A stretch of 64,000 bases of DNA from Eudorina sp. 2006-703-Eu-15 (Eukaryota > Chlorophyta > Chlorophyceae > Chlamydomonadales > Volvocaceae): assembly GCA_003117195.1 (NCBI GenBank), contig BDSI01000102.1, positions 374,062 to 438,061 of the forward strand, read 5' to 3'. The translations under genes were made by a program, and so were the position numbers. Positions within the stretch are counted from its first letter, which is position 1, and the number at the start of each line of letters is the position of its first letter. The notes under the pieces are model-generated. The model was not told the origin of the DNA and searched no databases. It was given only the letters and a program-made list of their open reading frames with translations. Below are positions 1 through 12,890 of the stretch, piece by piece.

Positions 1-36
1 CGCGGCATCTGGTGAGGTCGCGGCATCTGGTGAGGT
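1..36 (+). repeat. 18-bp in-frame tandem repeat at the window edge
   Basis: Two perfect copies of an 18-bp unit beginning gcggcatctggtgaggtc, then a diverging third start. It is coding (Ala-Ala-Ser-Gly-Glu-Val) in the first exon of the coiled-coil gene and probably continues upstream of the window. Confidence 0.75.
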
Positions 37-3000
37 CGCGACATCTGCAACACCGCTGACACAACCAAGCAGCATGGCGCCGGCATCTCCAGCCGCATCA
101 CTAACTACGCACAGCAGTGGGGCGTCGGTACCAACAGCAATGCTGACAACACCCAACGGCAAAACATCCCATTCACAGCTGCTGCGAACAACTCGTGAAG
201 GCAGTGTGACGGACTCAGAAGTGTTGTTGCTCCCGAGGACAAACGTGCAGGAGGAAGAAATGGTGTGTTGCGTGCATGCAGTCATGGTTGAGCTCTGGTC
301 TGCCATGCCTGCAAGCTATCGTCAGATACAAGCCGATTCAGGGCACCGTGCACTAAATATGTTGCAGTCTTTGTACGTCCGTTCACTCCTTCGTATTTGT
401 CTGTAATCGTTGACATTATCTGCATGTGGACACATGCAGGCAGCACTATTACGATTGCAGGCGGAGAACCCTGCACTATTACGATTGCAGGCGGAGAACG
501 AGACACTGCACAGAAAGGTAGGTGGCTGGCAGTGGGTATGCAGTGGGTAGGTGGCATCATATGTATCCTGGGGAGTTCTGTATGCCGGACACAGGCAGGA
601 CACATAAGCTTAATGGTAACACAGTACGATCCATTTCTCTGGTGCCAATCTGGTTGTGTCGAGGCATATTCAACACCATCAATCATGCATGACTGGTCTG
701 ATTAATAGGTGCACCCGCTACACCCGCCCAAGCAAGCATGTGCATGTCTACTATTGTCACTGAAGCGAGTTATTAGCTACATGTAATATGTGTGGACGTT
801 TACGCACGCACCAACACATACATAATAAGGGCAGCGGGTTATGCTTACAATGCATGTTTTATATGCTCCGGGAGCATGATCAAGGAGATCATGATTCAAC
901 TAAGTCAAAGATCCCTCATCATACCTTCACGCCCAAGCAAGAAGATCTATGCACCTTACCAGCACATTTCCATCAGGTCGATCACGCACATGCATGGAAG
1001 CGGCCATGCATGTGCATGGCCGCTTCCGTCGCAGAATGTATGTAAATGTTATCCTGGCACATACGTACGTGCCCCGTACCAATCATATAAGCCATATGTA
1101 TGTGATGTCGAGGATATGTTAATTTGCACACCACCATACCTACGCCTGAACAGCACGAGAACCTGCTGGCAGAGGTTGCCCTCCAGAGAGCGGCGGATGA
1201 GGTATGGAAACACTTGTGCAAATGACGTTCAAAAATAGTGGTAGCGGTCACTCGCTTACTTCGTCTTGCACAGGCCCGAAAGGAGCAGCTGGCGAGAGAG
1301 AACGTGGCTCTCCAGGCTGAAGTAAGTCATGTCGGAATGCATCGTGGCCAGCTCGGTTACCACAGCCACCCAATCTTAAATCAGCCTCAAACAGCGGCTC
1401 CTACTTTGGCAAGACGTTCGTGAAGATCTTGTGCATGTCTACGGCTATTGTCGATTTCACTATTCTGACGGATATTTATGCAGCATGAACGCGGTAATTA
1501 GTGGGAGGAGTAGTGAGCGTGTGTGCGTTGTCCATGCGATTGTATTTCTATAGTTAGTACGAATATGCATAGGACTACACAGACCACACTGGCGCTAATA
1601 ATATAAATTGACAGCAGGGCTTCAAAACATAAAGCAAAGCGTACACACACCTTACTTGCTTGACCTTCCCTTGTACAGATCAGCCGCCTGGAAGCTCTTA
1701 TTCACACAGAGGTTGAAGGTCGGGCTGTGAAGGCGGAGGTAAGGAGTCCCGACTACTTCGGTGAGTTATAATTTACATACTGCCGAGCAAAGCACCGTAC
1801 GTTCTTGCTTAGCGCGGGCGGGAGAAGATTTGCGTAATGTGAGGGGCCGCCTCTACCGCCTCTCCCTCTGATCGGCCTTATTATGAACGTGTGTCTTATA
1901 TATAGAGTATGACGGTGGCATTATTACAAGAAGAAAGCCTCACCCATACCGTCTCACTCGTCTTCGGCTGGGCACTCTGATGCAGCACCAGTGTACGACG
2001 GCCACGGCCCTGATCTCATTGCAACACCTACCTCCCGCATGGCACAAAAGTGGTTCCCGCACGGCATAGAAGCAAATGACGCCAAGCCTGTAACCCACCT
2101 GTATCTACATAATGCATTCCTTCTCCTATAAGTCTATCTAGCCATGCACCGCTGGTGAGTGGCGGATTACGTGGTTCGGGGCCAGCCGTTAGCTAGTTGC
2201 TTTACAGAAAGCAGCTTTGGGGATTGTACATGTGCGTACCATGCTTTCGAATCAATCAATGTGCACGAAAGGTATGGAAGCCTAAACGCTGTAGTAGCTG
2301 AACGTATGTAATGAGAGCCACGTGCCAAATCAGTGATGACAGAAGGCGCTGCCTACTAGTGTTTATCTCACATCTGAACGGATGCGCTTTGCGTCTATTT
2401 GTGAAGGTGTGCGTGTTTCATACGGTTATGCCAATCCGCCCGCCGGCTCCTTACCATGGCCGTTCCACAGGCTCAAAATGAGCAGCTGGTGAAAGAGAAC
2501 GCGGCGCTCCAGATAGAAGTAAGTCGCGGCGGAATGCATCAGGGCCAGCTCGGTCAGCAGCCGCCCTAGCTACCTTTCAGCAGTCTCACACCTCGTCGCC
2601 CTTGCTTGCCTAGACGCTCGTGAAATTCTGGCACACGCCTGTGAGTAATGTCCATTTCACACATGGAACGAGTTCGTGGAAGGAAGCGTCGTGCGTGTGT
2701 GCATGCTGTGATACAGTATGACAATATATACGCATGTCATTGTACATAATATACGCACGTCAGGTGAGTTGTTTCCATTCCTAACTAGACTATCAATAAT
2801 GCTAATGCGGAAATGTAATCAGACACCAACATGATAGATATCCGTACAGTCATCTTAGCAACATTGCTTAACTAAATTTACAGATCAGCCGCCTGGAGAC
2901 TCTCATTCACGCGGAGGTCGAAGGCCGGACTGAGAAGGCGGTAAGGAGTCTGGCTGCAAGTTTTATAAATATGCATGCATGGTCGGCTGTTGCCTGTAGC

Positions 3001-6000
3001 AAGCGCATGATCGCTCATGGTTGGCAACGGTGAGCACGGCTGGATCGGGCTAACATGCAAGCCCCAGTTATTATTCCCTTTTAGATGCGTGAAGGATGCT
3101 TGAAAATGTGTGCGTACATGCCATGTACGGCCAAACATGTCGATCAAGAACGAAGCATGCTTGCTTGCAGGCTCTGTCTTGCTTATCAGTGTAATCAACC
3201 TGCTGCTGGTAGCATCACTGGCCACGCTGTATGTCTTATGCAGGGGGCTACCTACAATAATAGAGCATGAAATACGCAAACCAGCGATCGATGCGACAAG
3301 TGTGAGCCCATCGGCTCTGTCTGACTGACACGTTTCGTTAGCCATCCCATGCACGTACGATGACCTGCGATGTACATAGCATCTGTGTGAATGTTTTCTG
3401 TTACCAGAACATTAGTAATGATGATGATGTTAGTAATAATTATCACTCTATTTTATTTTATTTTTATGCCAATTCTATTCCTGTCTTTTATTCAGGCCGA
3501 ATACTCGAGGCTCCTGTCAGATTACGACGCCTTGCGGAAACAGGTAAGTGTGAATATAATAAATATAATGATAAGGGCACGCGAGTGGAATGCGCCATTC
3601 AGAAACTGTTTCAACCACAGAGGGCGACTGCTGGCTGCAAAGGGGACGAGGTTTGAATAAGCCGTTTCCCCTCTTGGTGGTCGACTGGCTGCAAGTTACT
3701 TCAAGCACTGGACCCTCTCAGTCTACTGAGTCCATTCACCTACGTTCGTTGTCCGGAGTAGTGTCCCAAGCCCACGGCAGGTTGGCTTTGCAGAGCCTAC
3801 CTGCAATATTAAAATGTCGGCTGCACAGTCTTCGCTAGAGATTAACACATTCGCCCCGTCCTCGAATCCATTTCTACTGTATGTGCTGCGGGCTTCGTAA
3901 TACCGCGCGCGATGGAATCATGGATCCGTGAACGACTTCATCAAACCGCAACATGACCAAACAAACGAAGTGTGCGGACCTGCGGTCCGAGATTACCGTC
4001 CACAGGGAGGCGGATGAGGTAAGGGCACATGCGTGTGTGCTTGGGAATTGCGTCGGTGCTGAGATAGACATTCTTTCCTGCGACCGTGCTTGCTGTTGTC
4101 TTTGCAGGCAAGGTATAATAAGCTGGCAGATCTCAACGAGCAAGTGAGTAGGTCCGAACGTGTATGTACAGCTGAACCTTTGAGTTGTACGGCTAGTACC
4201 TGCAGTCCTAAAACCCTAAAATCCTATTTGCTGTATTTATACATATACATATACACGCGTCCAATGCTCATAATTATCGTAGGATCCAAATGGGAGATTT
4301 AGGAAGATTTAAGACTGGGGGAAGTGGTTGGATTTGGACATCCATATGGATGGGCATCCCATGCATGGGCATGCATACATATTAGCGGCTCGCTTCACTG
4401 TCAACGTCTACATAATGACATAAATCGTTCATTGTCGTCATTTAATACAATCTGACTGCAAATTGCCGTCGGAGAGGGCTAGCTAGACACACGGTGATTT
4501 GCCTACTGGCCCAAATTGATTTATGGAACCTTTATTTGCCGCCGTCGCTAGGCCACGCATTGCGAGTCTGTAATAAGTCGCCGCCTTATAGATAGAGGCG
4601 TTGTCAATTTAGCGTGTATATATGGTCTGGTAGGCGTTTACGAAACGAAATGACCCAGATGTGGAAGCAACAGCGTTGGTAACGATGCATTGATATGGCT
4701 ATGAGTTATTATCCACAAGCAAGCAACCACCCAGTCTATCTATCCGCTGATGTTCGATTTTGCCCGTCTGTGCATATGTACACATGACGTTCATATGGAC
4801 AAGCAGCTCCATCGATTGACTCGAGAGGCGGCCCTCGACAAGGTAAGAAACACACCAGCAAGGAACTGATGAACAATCAGTAATGCATGTTTCCACCCAA
4901 CCAGTACATGCGCGCGTACTTGCTCCGTTGACAAGGCCCAGCTATATGCACATGCATGCTTGCAGGCCATGCATAGCTCACCAATCGAACAAAGCAAACG
5001 AATTATTATTGGCAAATGTATACGGTAGGCATGCGTCTCAACTTGTCTCCCGACACATTTGTCCATGCAGGCCCAAAACGAGCAGCTTGCGAGAGAGAAC
5101 GCTGATCTTCAGGCTCAAGTAAGTCGTGGCGCGCGGCTGCTGCGCCACACATCAGGGTCAGCTCGGTCACCCGGCCAACTCTTTATTGCCGCCGCAGTAG
5201 TCTCAGAAACCGTGCCCTCGTAGCCCTCGTTTGTCGAGACGCTAGTAAAGGTTGGCGCGTGCACGCCTGTCGGTGGGCACTGTCTATTTATTACTACGTC
5301 GGTAGCTAGTATTGACACAGAATGAGATAGAAGGGGGGGTATTCGTGCGCTGATACTACTGATACACATGACACTCTGGACATTCCACATGCATGATAAT
5401 AGGTGGCTGCATATATAGGTTTATCACTGGCGGTCATACATACTTCAGAACATACACATTCCTTGAACTATCTACCGCAGCAACATGGTTGGTTGACTGT
5501 TCAGGTATTTCAGACGGCAGGATTGTCCAATCAATACCCAAGAGAATGAGTTTCGTTGTTCGTGGCCGCTAGGTTCAATACGGGTCTACATAATAAATGG
5601 TTTTAAGTTGGGGTAGGGAGGTTAGGGAGGTTAGGGATAGCCCGAGATGTGCGCGTCAAGCGGGTCAGGCCAATGTGTGCGGCCACATGCATGCCAGGAG
5701 ATGGTTTCGGCGGCCTGCGGATACCTGCGTGAACAAAATAATGGTGCGTGACTAATGCCGACTGATACACGCCCGGGCTTAGAGGCCCAGGAGTAAACCT
5801 TCCACTTTCCTTTTCCTTACAGCACGAGATGCGCGTTTTGAACGGGTCGGGTTTCAGCAACACACATACCAGGCGACAGTTTCATGGGGAAATCCACGTA
5901 CTGTGTGTATTGTGTATTGTGTGCATTCACCTAAACAAACAATAAGCGCAGTCAAAGCTGATCCGCACCGATCAATTCTCTGCGCCTGCGACTTTGCCTG

Positions 6001-9000
6001 ATGGTGTGATTGCGTGCAAGTAACAGATCGGTGTATCACTGCGGTCACAAGCATTCGTTGAAGTGAGCTTCATCTGCTGCCGCATCCTCCAGCAGCGCGA
6101 GGGATGCATGCATGGTCTTGGTGTCGTGGGTTGCTGTATGTCGCAGCTGTCCTTAATATGCATTATCCATTATGCGTGCGGGGCCTGATTCTACAAAGCT
6201 TACCTACCAGCTAAACATGTATGTGTGAGTCTGAATGTCTAGAATGTCATTCCAATTATGTCGTCTTTCTATCTCCATTTGTAGAATGCGGACCTGCTGT
6301 CAGCAATCAGCCGAACCAACATAGTTGATGAGGTGAGGACAGCCTGTCAGGGGAGTACTGTTCGTTTTGAGCTGCGTAGATATAATCAGCCCATGCATGC
6401 AAACCGTACTGTTACGGTAATTATTAATCATTCCAGGTATTACGTCATACTTTATAACGTAAAATTGGTATCGAGACGTCCGGGTTCGAATCGCCTCGGC
6501 TGCTAATCCCTAATTTTCGGCTGCTAATCCCTAATTTTCCTCATATGGTACCGCACGGGTTAAGTGGGGGAGACTGTTACGGTAATTAATCATCCTAGGT
6601 ATTACGTCTTACTTAATAACATAACATTGGTAATTTATTTACTTTTCTTTCTAGTAAGTTTACTTTGCTTGCAAACCTACAATAGTACACACTGTATTTC
6701 TCACTAATGCCAATTTATTTACTTTTCTTTCTAGTAAGTTTACTTTGCTTGCAAAACTACAATAGTACACACTGTATTTCTCACTAATGCCTTAAACGCA
6801 CAACGCACATACATAATACGCGAAATATGTCGATTTGTTGATGTCGATTTGTTGATGTCCGTCTTTGAGGTCAACAGCTGGATTGCTTATTCCTTTTTGC
6901 CAAACCTCTTTGAATATTACTAAGCTAGCTATATCATGGCCCCGCACGGACATTTTACAAACAAATTACGTTAATTTGCCCGCTCTAGGCCACATACGAC
7001 GAGCTGATCTCGGAGCATGCTGCCTTACAAGTTGCAGTAAGTAGGGAGGATACATGTCATCCCAGAAAAAATGTAATAATTAATTACAGCAATATTAATA
7101 GAATCCGTAATATTGATGATATCAACACCGGGGAAGCTTTATTGCAATATTCATAATCATTGTAAGTAATGATACACTAATACGCATAATGTAATCAAAG
7201 AATTCGAAAAAATAAAATGATTAATAATTTTGAATTCTTAGAATACCAAATGATTGATAATTGTTGATTTTAATTACTTTAATTACAACAACAAAAAAGA
7301 GACGTAGTTTCCCGCGTTCTACGGCCCTTCTTTGACTTTCAGTGCCGCTTCCCCGACAGCATTGTGGTGGCCGATACAGCATTGTTTTAGTACTTGGTCA
7401 ATTATAATCGAGCGACCGCACTTCGCGTGATGTATGTTGACAACTATCTGTATGGCCAGACGACCAAGCAATCTAACGCATCCATTCTCCCGCTTGGTGA
7501 ACCTCCGACAGTACAACCGTCTGACCGAGCAGGCGGACGCAGACAAGGTATGTCGGTATGTATATAACAACGTCCTTATACATACCGACGTACATGCATA
7601 CGTGCGCCAAGCAGGCAAGTACGCGTGCATTTGCCGACCCCTAGGAGTGCCCACCATGCAGGGCGCTCACGCGACATTGTTGGTGGAGTTCAGGGAGCTT
7701 CAGGATCAGGTGGGATCTACACGGCAGAAATATATGTAAAAAGATAGAAAACCAAGCAGTCACTACATAAACCGCTGTGGAACTTTGCTTCATGTGCATT
7801 CATGACGAGTACGTACATGCGTGGTGCATTGCATAGAGATCATTACCTGTATGCACCCGCCGCTTGCTTGTAGACCATGCCATGCATGTGTGTATGTTGC
7901 CCTTTGTAGATTATTAGGCGCGCTGTGACCATCTCATGTGGTGAATAATGTACAAAAAATTTGACAGCAGCTTAGTTTAGCCAGATAATTTCTGGCTGAG
8001 AAGCTTTGTTAGTTCCTCTTTGAGTCTGGCGTGCTGCGTTGTCTTCTGTGGTAGTTTTTCTGCCTGCAGTAGGTCCGTCGCCAGTGTACCCCACTTCGGG
8101 CGTGGTCTTGACCACGGGTCCCTGGTAGTGTTTGCGCTAGGTTTTGTGAGAGGCGAGTGTGGGTATGAACATAATGTCAGCGAGGTCGGAGGCGTCGGAC
8201 ATCCTCTTCAGTCAGATGTGGCAGCATCCATTTCGGGACCCGCGTGCCACTGCAGAACGGTGGAATATCCTCTGCCTTGCCAGCATCCATAATCATGAAA
8301 CCGCCTCCATAGCGGCCCATGTTGAGGCAATCGGTAATAATGATACGCGTCACCCGGTTATTATGCCGGTTGATGTACATGCGTGCCTTCAAACGTCGCA
8401 TGCTGGCAGCCTCCAAGTATGTGAGCTCCGGAGTCCAGTGTGCGACCCGACGGGTTGCATTTGCGACAGACCGGGCAGTTGCCATCCCCGCCGCGACCGT
8501 ACAATATCTTCAATTTCGCATTAAACAAGATAGCCTTCAGCACTTGGAGTCTTAGCCAATGACTAGTGATGGCATTGTTTAGGTAGGCGTTGCTGCATTA
8601 TTTAGAGTTGAGCTTTGTCGACAGGTCGCGCCAGTTAGGGGCGTGGTTGTAAATCCCGCAAAAGCTTTCTTTTGGAGCCCTTTGAGGCCCCTATTAATGT
8701 CACTGACATATAGTCATGTATCCTTCTGTCGCAGCCAGACCAGCTTATCTTACGGGGTTATCTGCGGCCTCAATTACGGCTGGCTTGACATTACCATGGG
8801 CTACCGCAGTTGCGACTATATCATTACCATGGATTCCCGTATATGATTTAACCTTAATGAAATGGACAGTCGTGTTTATTTTGTTGGGTGCAGTCGTACA
8901 GCATCTCAAAAATTCTAATCAGCAAGGCTTTATGTTTGGAAATGCGCGTGCAATTTACTGGCTGGCTTCATAAATGGCTCTTTTTATGAGATCCAATGAT

Positions 9001-11365
9001 GCCTGTGAGTCTGTGGCTATGACAGAACAACCGTCTGACCCCTGCAACGAACTTGTTATTATATTAAAGCGCAATAGTTTATGTATCTTGACAACTATCG
9101 ACATTAGCCAGACCAAGCAATCTAACGCATCCATTCTCCCACTTGGTGAACCGACAGTACAACCGACTGACCGAGCAGGCGGACGCAGACAAGGTGAGCA
9201 AAGATGCACGGGTTACGGACGTTGGTATACATACCGACGTACATGCATACGCCAAGCAAGCAAGTACGCGTGCATTTGCCGACCCCTAGGAGTGCCCACC
9301 ATGCAGGGCGCTCACGCGACATTGTTGGTGGAGTTCAGGGAGCTCCAGGATCAGGTGGGATCTACACGACAGAAATATTTGCAAATAGATAGAAAACCAA
9401 GCAGACACTACATAAATCGCTGTGGAACTTTGCTTCATGTGCATTTATGACGAGTACGTACGTACATGGTGCATTGCATAGAGATCATTTACCTGTATGC
9501 ACCCGCCGCTTGCGTGTCGACCGTGCCATGCGTGATATGCATGTATGTTGCCCTTTGGAGATTGTTAGGTGCAAGCGCGCGCTGTGACCATCTCATGTGG
9601 TAAATAATGTACAGTACATTCGACAGCAGTTTTGTTTAGCCAGATATTTTCTGATGACTGGATCATTCGCCCGCGGCGCTTGGAAACCCGACAGTACACA
9701 CGGTTGACGGAGGAGGCCGACGCCGACAGGGTAAGCACAAATGGACGCAGCTGGGCCGATGGTCTGCTTACACCGATTGAGCGTGCGTGCTCACATGGTA
9801 TGCATGCATATGGTCTATCTATATGGTCATAAATGCAGGGTGCTTATGCGAGGTTGCTGGTGGAGTACAGAGAGCTTCACAATCAGGTGGGATACATGTA
9901 TACCCTATAGCTATCATACCCTGTATATATACCCTATTATGAGTGACGTACATTGAACGTGGCACCTTGTGCGTGACTTTTAAATGGTCATTTCAGTCAG
10001 TTGCGGCATGTGCAACTGCAATCGCGGTGAGTCCCGCCCGCCCGCCCCCTGTAAAGCACAAATAGACCAGGGTATTTAAAGTATACAAAGCCCATTGGTA
10101 TCGCGTTCCATGTATAGCATGCAGGGGCCCATCTTTGTTCGTTACCCTTCAAGAAATAAATAGCTTCATTGCATAGTGTTATTTACATTATTACGATTAA
10201 TATTACAGTCTATGTATCGTCACGCATCCATCCTTCCTATATGTAGTATCCTGGGTATGTACCATGAGATGTCCACCAACTTGGACATCTGCCGATCGGT
10301 CCATTTTTATGGCGTGATACAACACTATCCGTTCTCGCTACCACCTGCAGTACACGGAACTAGTTCGGAGGTCCCAAGAGGCCGCTGACAACTCTGTCGC
10401 GATCGACAGACCGGCTACGGTGAGACTTGCAATATGGCAACAGTAGATTATTACGCACGCAGTGTGCATAACATACGCAGTGCATGTGATGTGAAGCTAA
10501 GTATAGATAGGGTGTGTACATATAGGGCGTGTGTACGGTATGCAGTCAATGCATATTTACATGATACAACAAATAATGTATGTTGTGTACGTACGCACAC
10601 CACACACAGTTATAAATCTCAGTCAGAAATCTCACAGCCAGAAATCTGTAGGTTTTCTGAGCGAAACGCTAGAAGACCAAGGTTTTCTGTGAACTCAGAG
10701 GAGTTCTGCCCTTTGGCGGTTGTACGACACTTGGTGCAGGCTAAGTTGGCCGCGAATGAAGGCGTGGAGAAGTGATTTTCGGGTTATGTAGCTACTTTGG
10801 GTGGTTATCGTGAGGCTGTAGGTAATAAAGCCTGATCATAGATAGCTTCGCGGTAGCCTGGGCGATCCAGCCGGCCTACCTACCGATCGAAGGCGGCTGG
10901 CTGTTTCATTGTTTGCAGCAGGGACCCTTTGTGTAACCGACGATGATCTCTCATGAAAACACACGCGATGTCCATTCGAGTATTGTATGTGTGAAGGTCG
11001 CGCGCGTAAACTATGTTTATACATGTTCGTGGCTGATGCGGTAGGTGGTGCGGTGGTGCATGCGGTGGTGCGATGGTGCAGAGGTAGCTGGCTACGTATA
11101 CCACCTACATGTCATCAGTTGCCGCCCCCCTAAATAAATGCACTAATTTTTACAACAAATAAGTTTATTAATTATGAGTAATAGTGTTGACATATCCGGT
11201 ATTCATATTAGTATGAGTATGCATGAGTATGAGTATGTTGTGAGGTGGCTGCAATCTTTTTGGCGCTCCCTTCAGGCAAGGGAGGCGGAGCTGATGACGG
11301 TGCTGATGTTGCTGAAGGAACGCCATCCGGATGCACAACAGGCGCTCGACAACCTACAGCTGTGA
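1..11365 (+). CDS. Coiled-coil protein of many phase-0 microexons (3' part, 5' end outside window)
   Basis: Product not recognised. Exons with clean AG/GT borders, joined in one frame: 2-262, 440-517, 1154-1201, 1274-1321, 1679-1738, 2471-2518, 2884-2940, 3496-3543, 3971-4018, 4108-4143, 4807-4842, 5071-5118, 6285-6332, 6989-7036, 7512-7547, 7662-7709, 9158-9193, 9307-9354, 9695-9730, 9839-9886, 9997-10026, 10351-10419, 11276-11365 (stop TGA). Together about 450 residues. The first exon is Ser/Thr/Ala-rich and opens with an ASGEV tandem repeat; the rest is heptad-like Leu/Glu/Gln/Lys sequence such as EQLARENVALQAE and ISRLEALIHTEVEGR, so a long coiled coil is expected. Every internal exon is a multiple of 3 nt and begins and ends in phase 0; most are 36 or 48 nt. 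Exons 3971 and 4807 rest on weaker acceptors and 9997 on its size only. The start lies outside the window. Codon use is not strongly GC-ending. Confidence 0.8.
446..504 (+). repeat. 30-bp in-frame tandem duplication inside an exon
   Basis: The 78-nt exon at 440-517 contains two copies of a 30-nt unit that encode ALLRLQAEN twice, separated by Pro. The duplication keeps the frame and lengthens the coil by ten residues, so this gene grows both by whole exons and within exons. Confidence 0.8.
6410..6626 (+). mobile_element. TRIM-like miniature element with about 52-55 bp terminal direct repeats
   Basis: Two near-identical direct repeats, 6410-6464 and 6575-6626, begin TGTTACGG; the second ends CA. 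The first is followed by ttggtatcgagacg, which resembles a tRNA primer-binding site, and a few bases later by a ggttcgaatc box. The second is preceded by a purine run (aagtgggggaga) like a polypurine tract. There is no ORF inside. A short tandem repeat of ggctgctaatccctaatttt lies in the middle. No target duplication could be confirmed, and ttggta follows both repeats, so a simple tandem duplication of another repeat remains possible. It lies in the intron between the 6285 and 6989 exons. Confidence 0.4.
6632..6791. repeat. 80-bp tandem duplication in an intron
   Basis: Two head-to-tail copies, 6632-6711 and 6712-6791, differ at about one base. They are AT-rich and noncoding, directly downstream of the TRIM-like repeat. 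Confidence 0.85.
7428..7991 (+). repeat. Segmental duplication carrying an exon pair, copy 1
   Basis: This stretch matches 9080-9649 closely along its length, introns included. It carries the 36-nt exon 7512-7547 (YNRLTEQADADK) and the 48-nt exon 7662-7709 (GAHATLLVEFRELQDQ), which encode identical peptides in the second copy. The duplication is therefore recent compared with the other exon repeats in the gene. Confidence 0.85.
7992..9070 (-). mobile_element. Dead LINE (non-LTR retrotransposon) fragment: RNase H and C-terminal zinc-finger region
   Basis: Read on the - strand, about 9070 to 8940 gives an RNase H piece (IATDSQASLDLIKRAIYEA), followed through stops by KVKSYTGIHGNDI, typical of LINE RNase H. 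Then come a Cys/His cluster (CPVCRKCN ... HILGGCQHATFEG) and RHNNRVTRIIITDC, the usual tail of algal/plant LINE polyproteins, and a PxDIMFIPTLASHKT-like end. Several stops and frameshifts show that it is inactive. It lies antisense in an intron of the coiled-coil gene, exactly between the two copies of the duplicated exon pair. A second fragment of the same family is at 44025-44430. Confidence 0.75.
9080..9649 (+). repeat. Segmental duplication carrying an exon pair, copy 2
   Basis: Second copy of 7428-7991 with exons 9158-9193 and 9307-9354. The intronic sequence also matches, up to a break at about 9649 where copy 1 runs into the LINE. A third, older copy of the exon pair (9695-9730, 9839-9886; YTRLTEEADADR, GAYARLLVEYRELHNQ) follows directly but has unrelated introns. 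Confidence 0.85.
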
Positions 11366-12890
11366 CAAGCGCCTGAGCGCGTGGAGATAGCCATCAGCGA
11401 GGGAGATTTCTGGCCATCAGCGACGGTGACATCTGGTCATCTATGCGCAGGGGTAGCAGGGGTCGTTCATGGACTGTGGTGGTCGGGTCGAAGAAAGTGT
11501 CTGTTGCGGCATGCGTCAACTCAGCGCGATGTAGGGCAAAAGGATGGGCCCAGAGATATATGTGAACATGCATCGTACGTATCTGCTGGAGGCCAGGATT
11601 ATTGTTTTGGCGGCCCATTGAGGATTTTTTGCTGCGGCTACAGTCCTTGCCTACACATAATACGTAGTTTCCATACGTGTTCTGCTTGTTTGCTATAGAT
11701 AGCGCTAGCTGCGGTTAATGATTGCTTATGGTCTCAAAAGGCATGTGCGCTGAAACGCCACTGTCGGTAGGCAATTAGTTGGCATACTGAGCGAGGAAGG
11801 CGGTCGGCAGTGCAAGAGCGGACAATGGCTGCTGCTGGTAGCATACGAACATGAGCGGCGGTGACAGCAGGCAGGGGGGGAGACGCTTCGCCGTGTCCGT
11901 CCTTCCCAACACCGATCTGCAGTTGTCGGTTGGGTGCTCTTTTCGCTGTCTTTATCAATATACGGGGGGTCGTAGACTGTTATTAATCATCATCCATGCC
12001 AGCTGGACTCCTGCAGGACTTCATGTTATGACCTCATCTGCGTGCGTGCAGTGGGGGCCTAAGTGGGGCCCGCAGGGGTACAGGGCGATAACGCGATGTC
12101 CGGGCCCTTGTTAACGTAGGGCGGGGCGGCTCTCGGCCTGGATGTTGAGGCATTCCGGACCGACCAGACCCCTGATGGTGGCTCTAGATGGCTCGTAACG
12201 TTCATTCGTTCATGCTATCGATCGTTACTTTGCTCTACCGACCGTCCTACCTCTCGTGTCGGCGGCCGTTATCCGCGACCAGCTAGCTCGTTTATTTGTA
12301 TGTCGTACGTACATGTGCTTGTATGCGTACGTGGGCCTTCATCTGGACATGCGTGCACAGTACATATATGCTGAACATGTGCATGCCGACCTGCCTCCAT
12401 TTTATTTCTGCGTGCCGACCATGTGTACGTATGTATGTATGTATCAATTTATACTACTGGCAGGAATGGCTTTATGACTGAGACTTTCCCCGAGTTGAGA
12501 GGCGAAGACTAGGTTGTATGTATTGTACGTAGGCGTGCACGCCGCCACCGCCAGCAGCAGGCAAGTGATACAACGAACAACCCCGGTCGTGCGCGCGCCA
12601 CCAATGCCATCCCGGAAGTAGTTGTACGTGCGATCTCCTGCTGGAGAACGGCCACGCACCGCGCGCGCATCTCACATTCCTGTATGTGCTTTTCGCTGCG
12701 ACGGAAAAAACATCAGACATCAGTAGTGTTCTTCTGCAACAAACAGCAGGGCATTGATGCCCGTGCGTGCGCGAAATATATTAGTGGGAAAGAACCCTTG
12801 TCGTCGTCGCGCGCAACAGGTTCATTAAAAGAGGAAGGTACGCATGCCACGTTTTACGCAAATTACATCGCAGCAGCTGCCATCGCTACT
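11366..12890. other. Intergenic region, no supported gene
   Basis: Downstream of the coiled-coil gene stop. Several ORFs of 60-105 codons exist on both strands, but none has splice-supported neighbours, recognisable motifs or low-complexity coding character. The sequence is rich in tacgtacg/tgcatg-type words, as in the introns of the window. Confidence 0.5.

Noticed and set aside
6465..6500. tRNA gene (ggttcgaatc box)
   Set aside because: No acceptor stem or D arm could be built; better explained as part of a TRIM-like or SINE-like repeat.
10740..10775. Alternative last exon AKLAANEGVEK-stop of the coiled-coil gene
   Set aside because: It has a good acceptor and exactly 36 nt, but the junction phase alone is too little evidence; kept out of the model.
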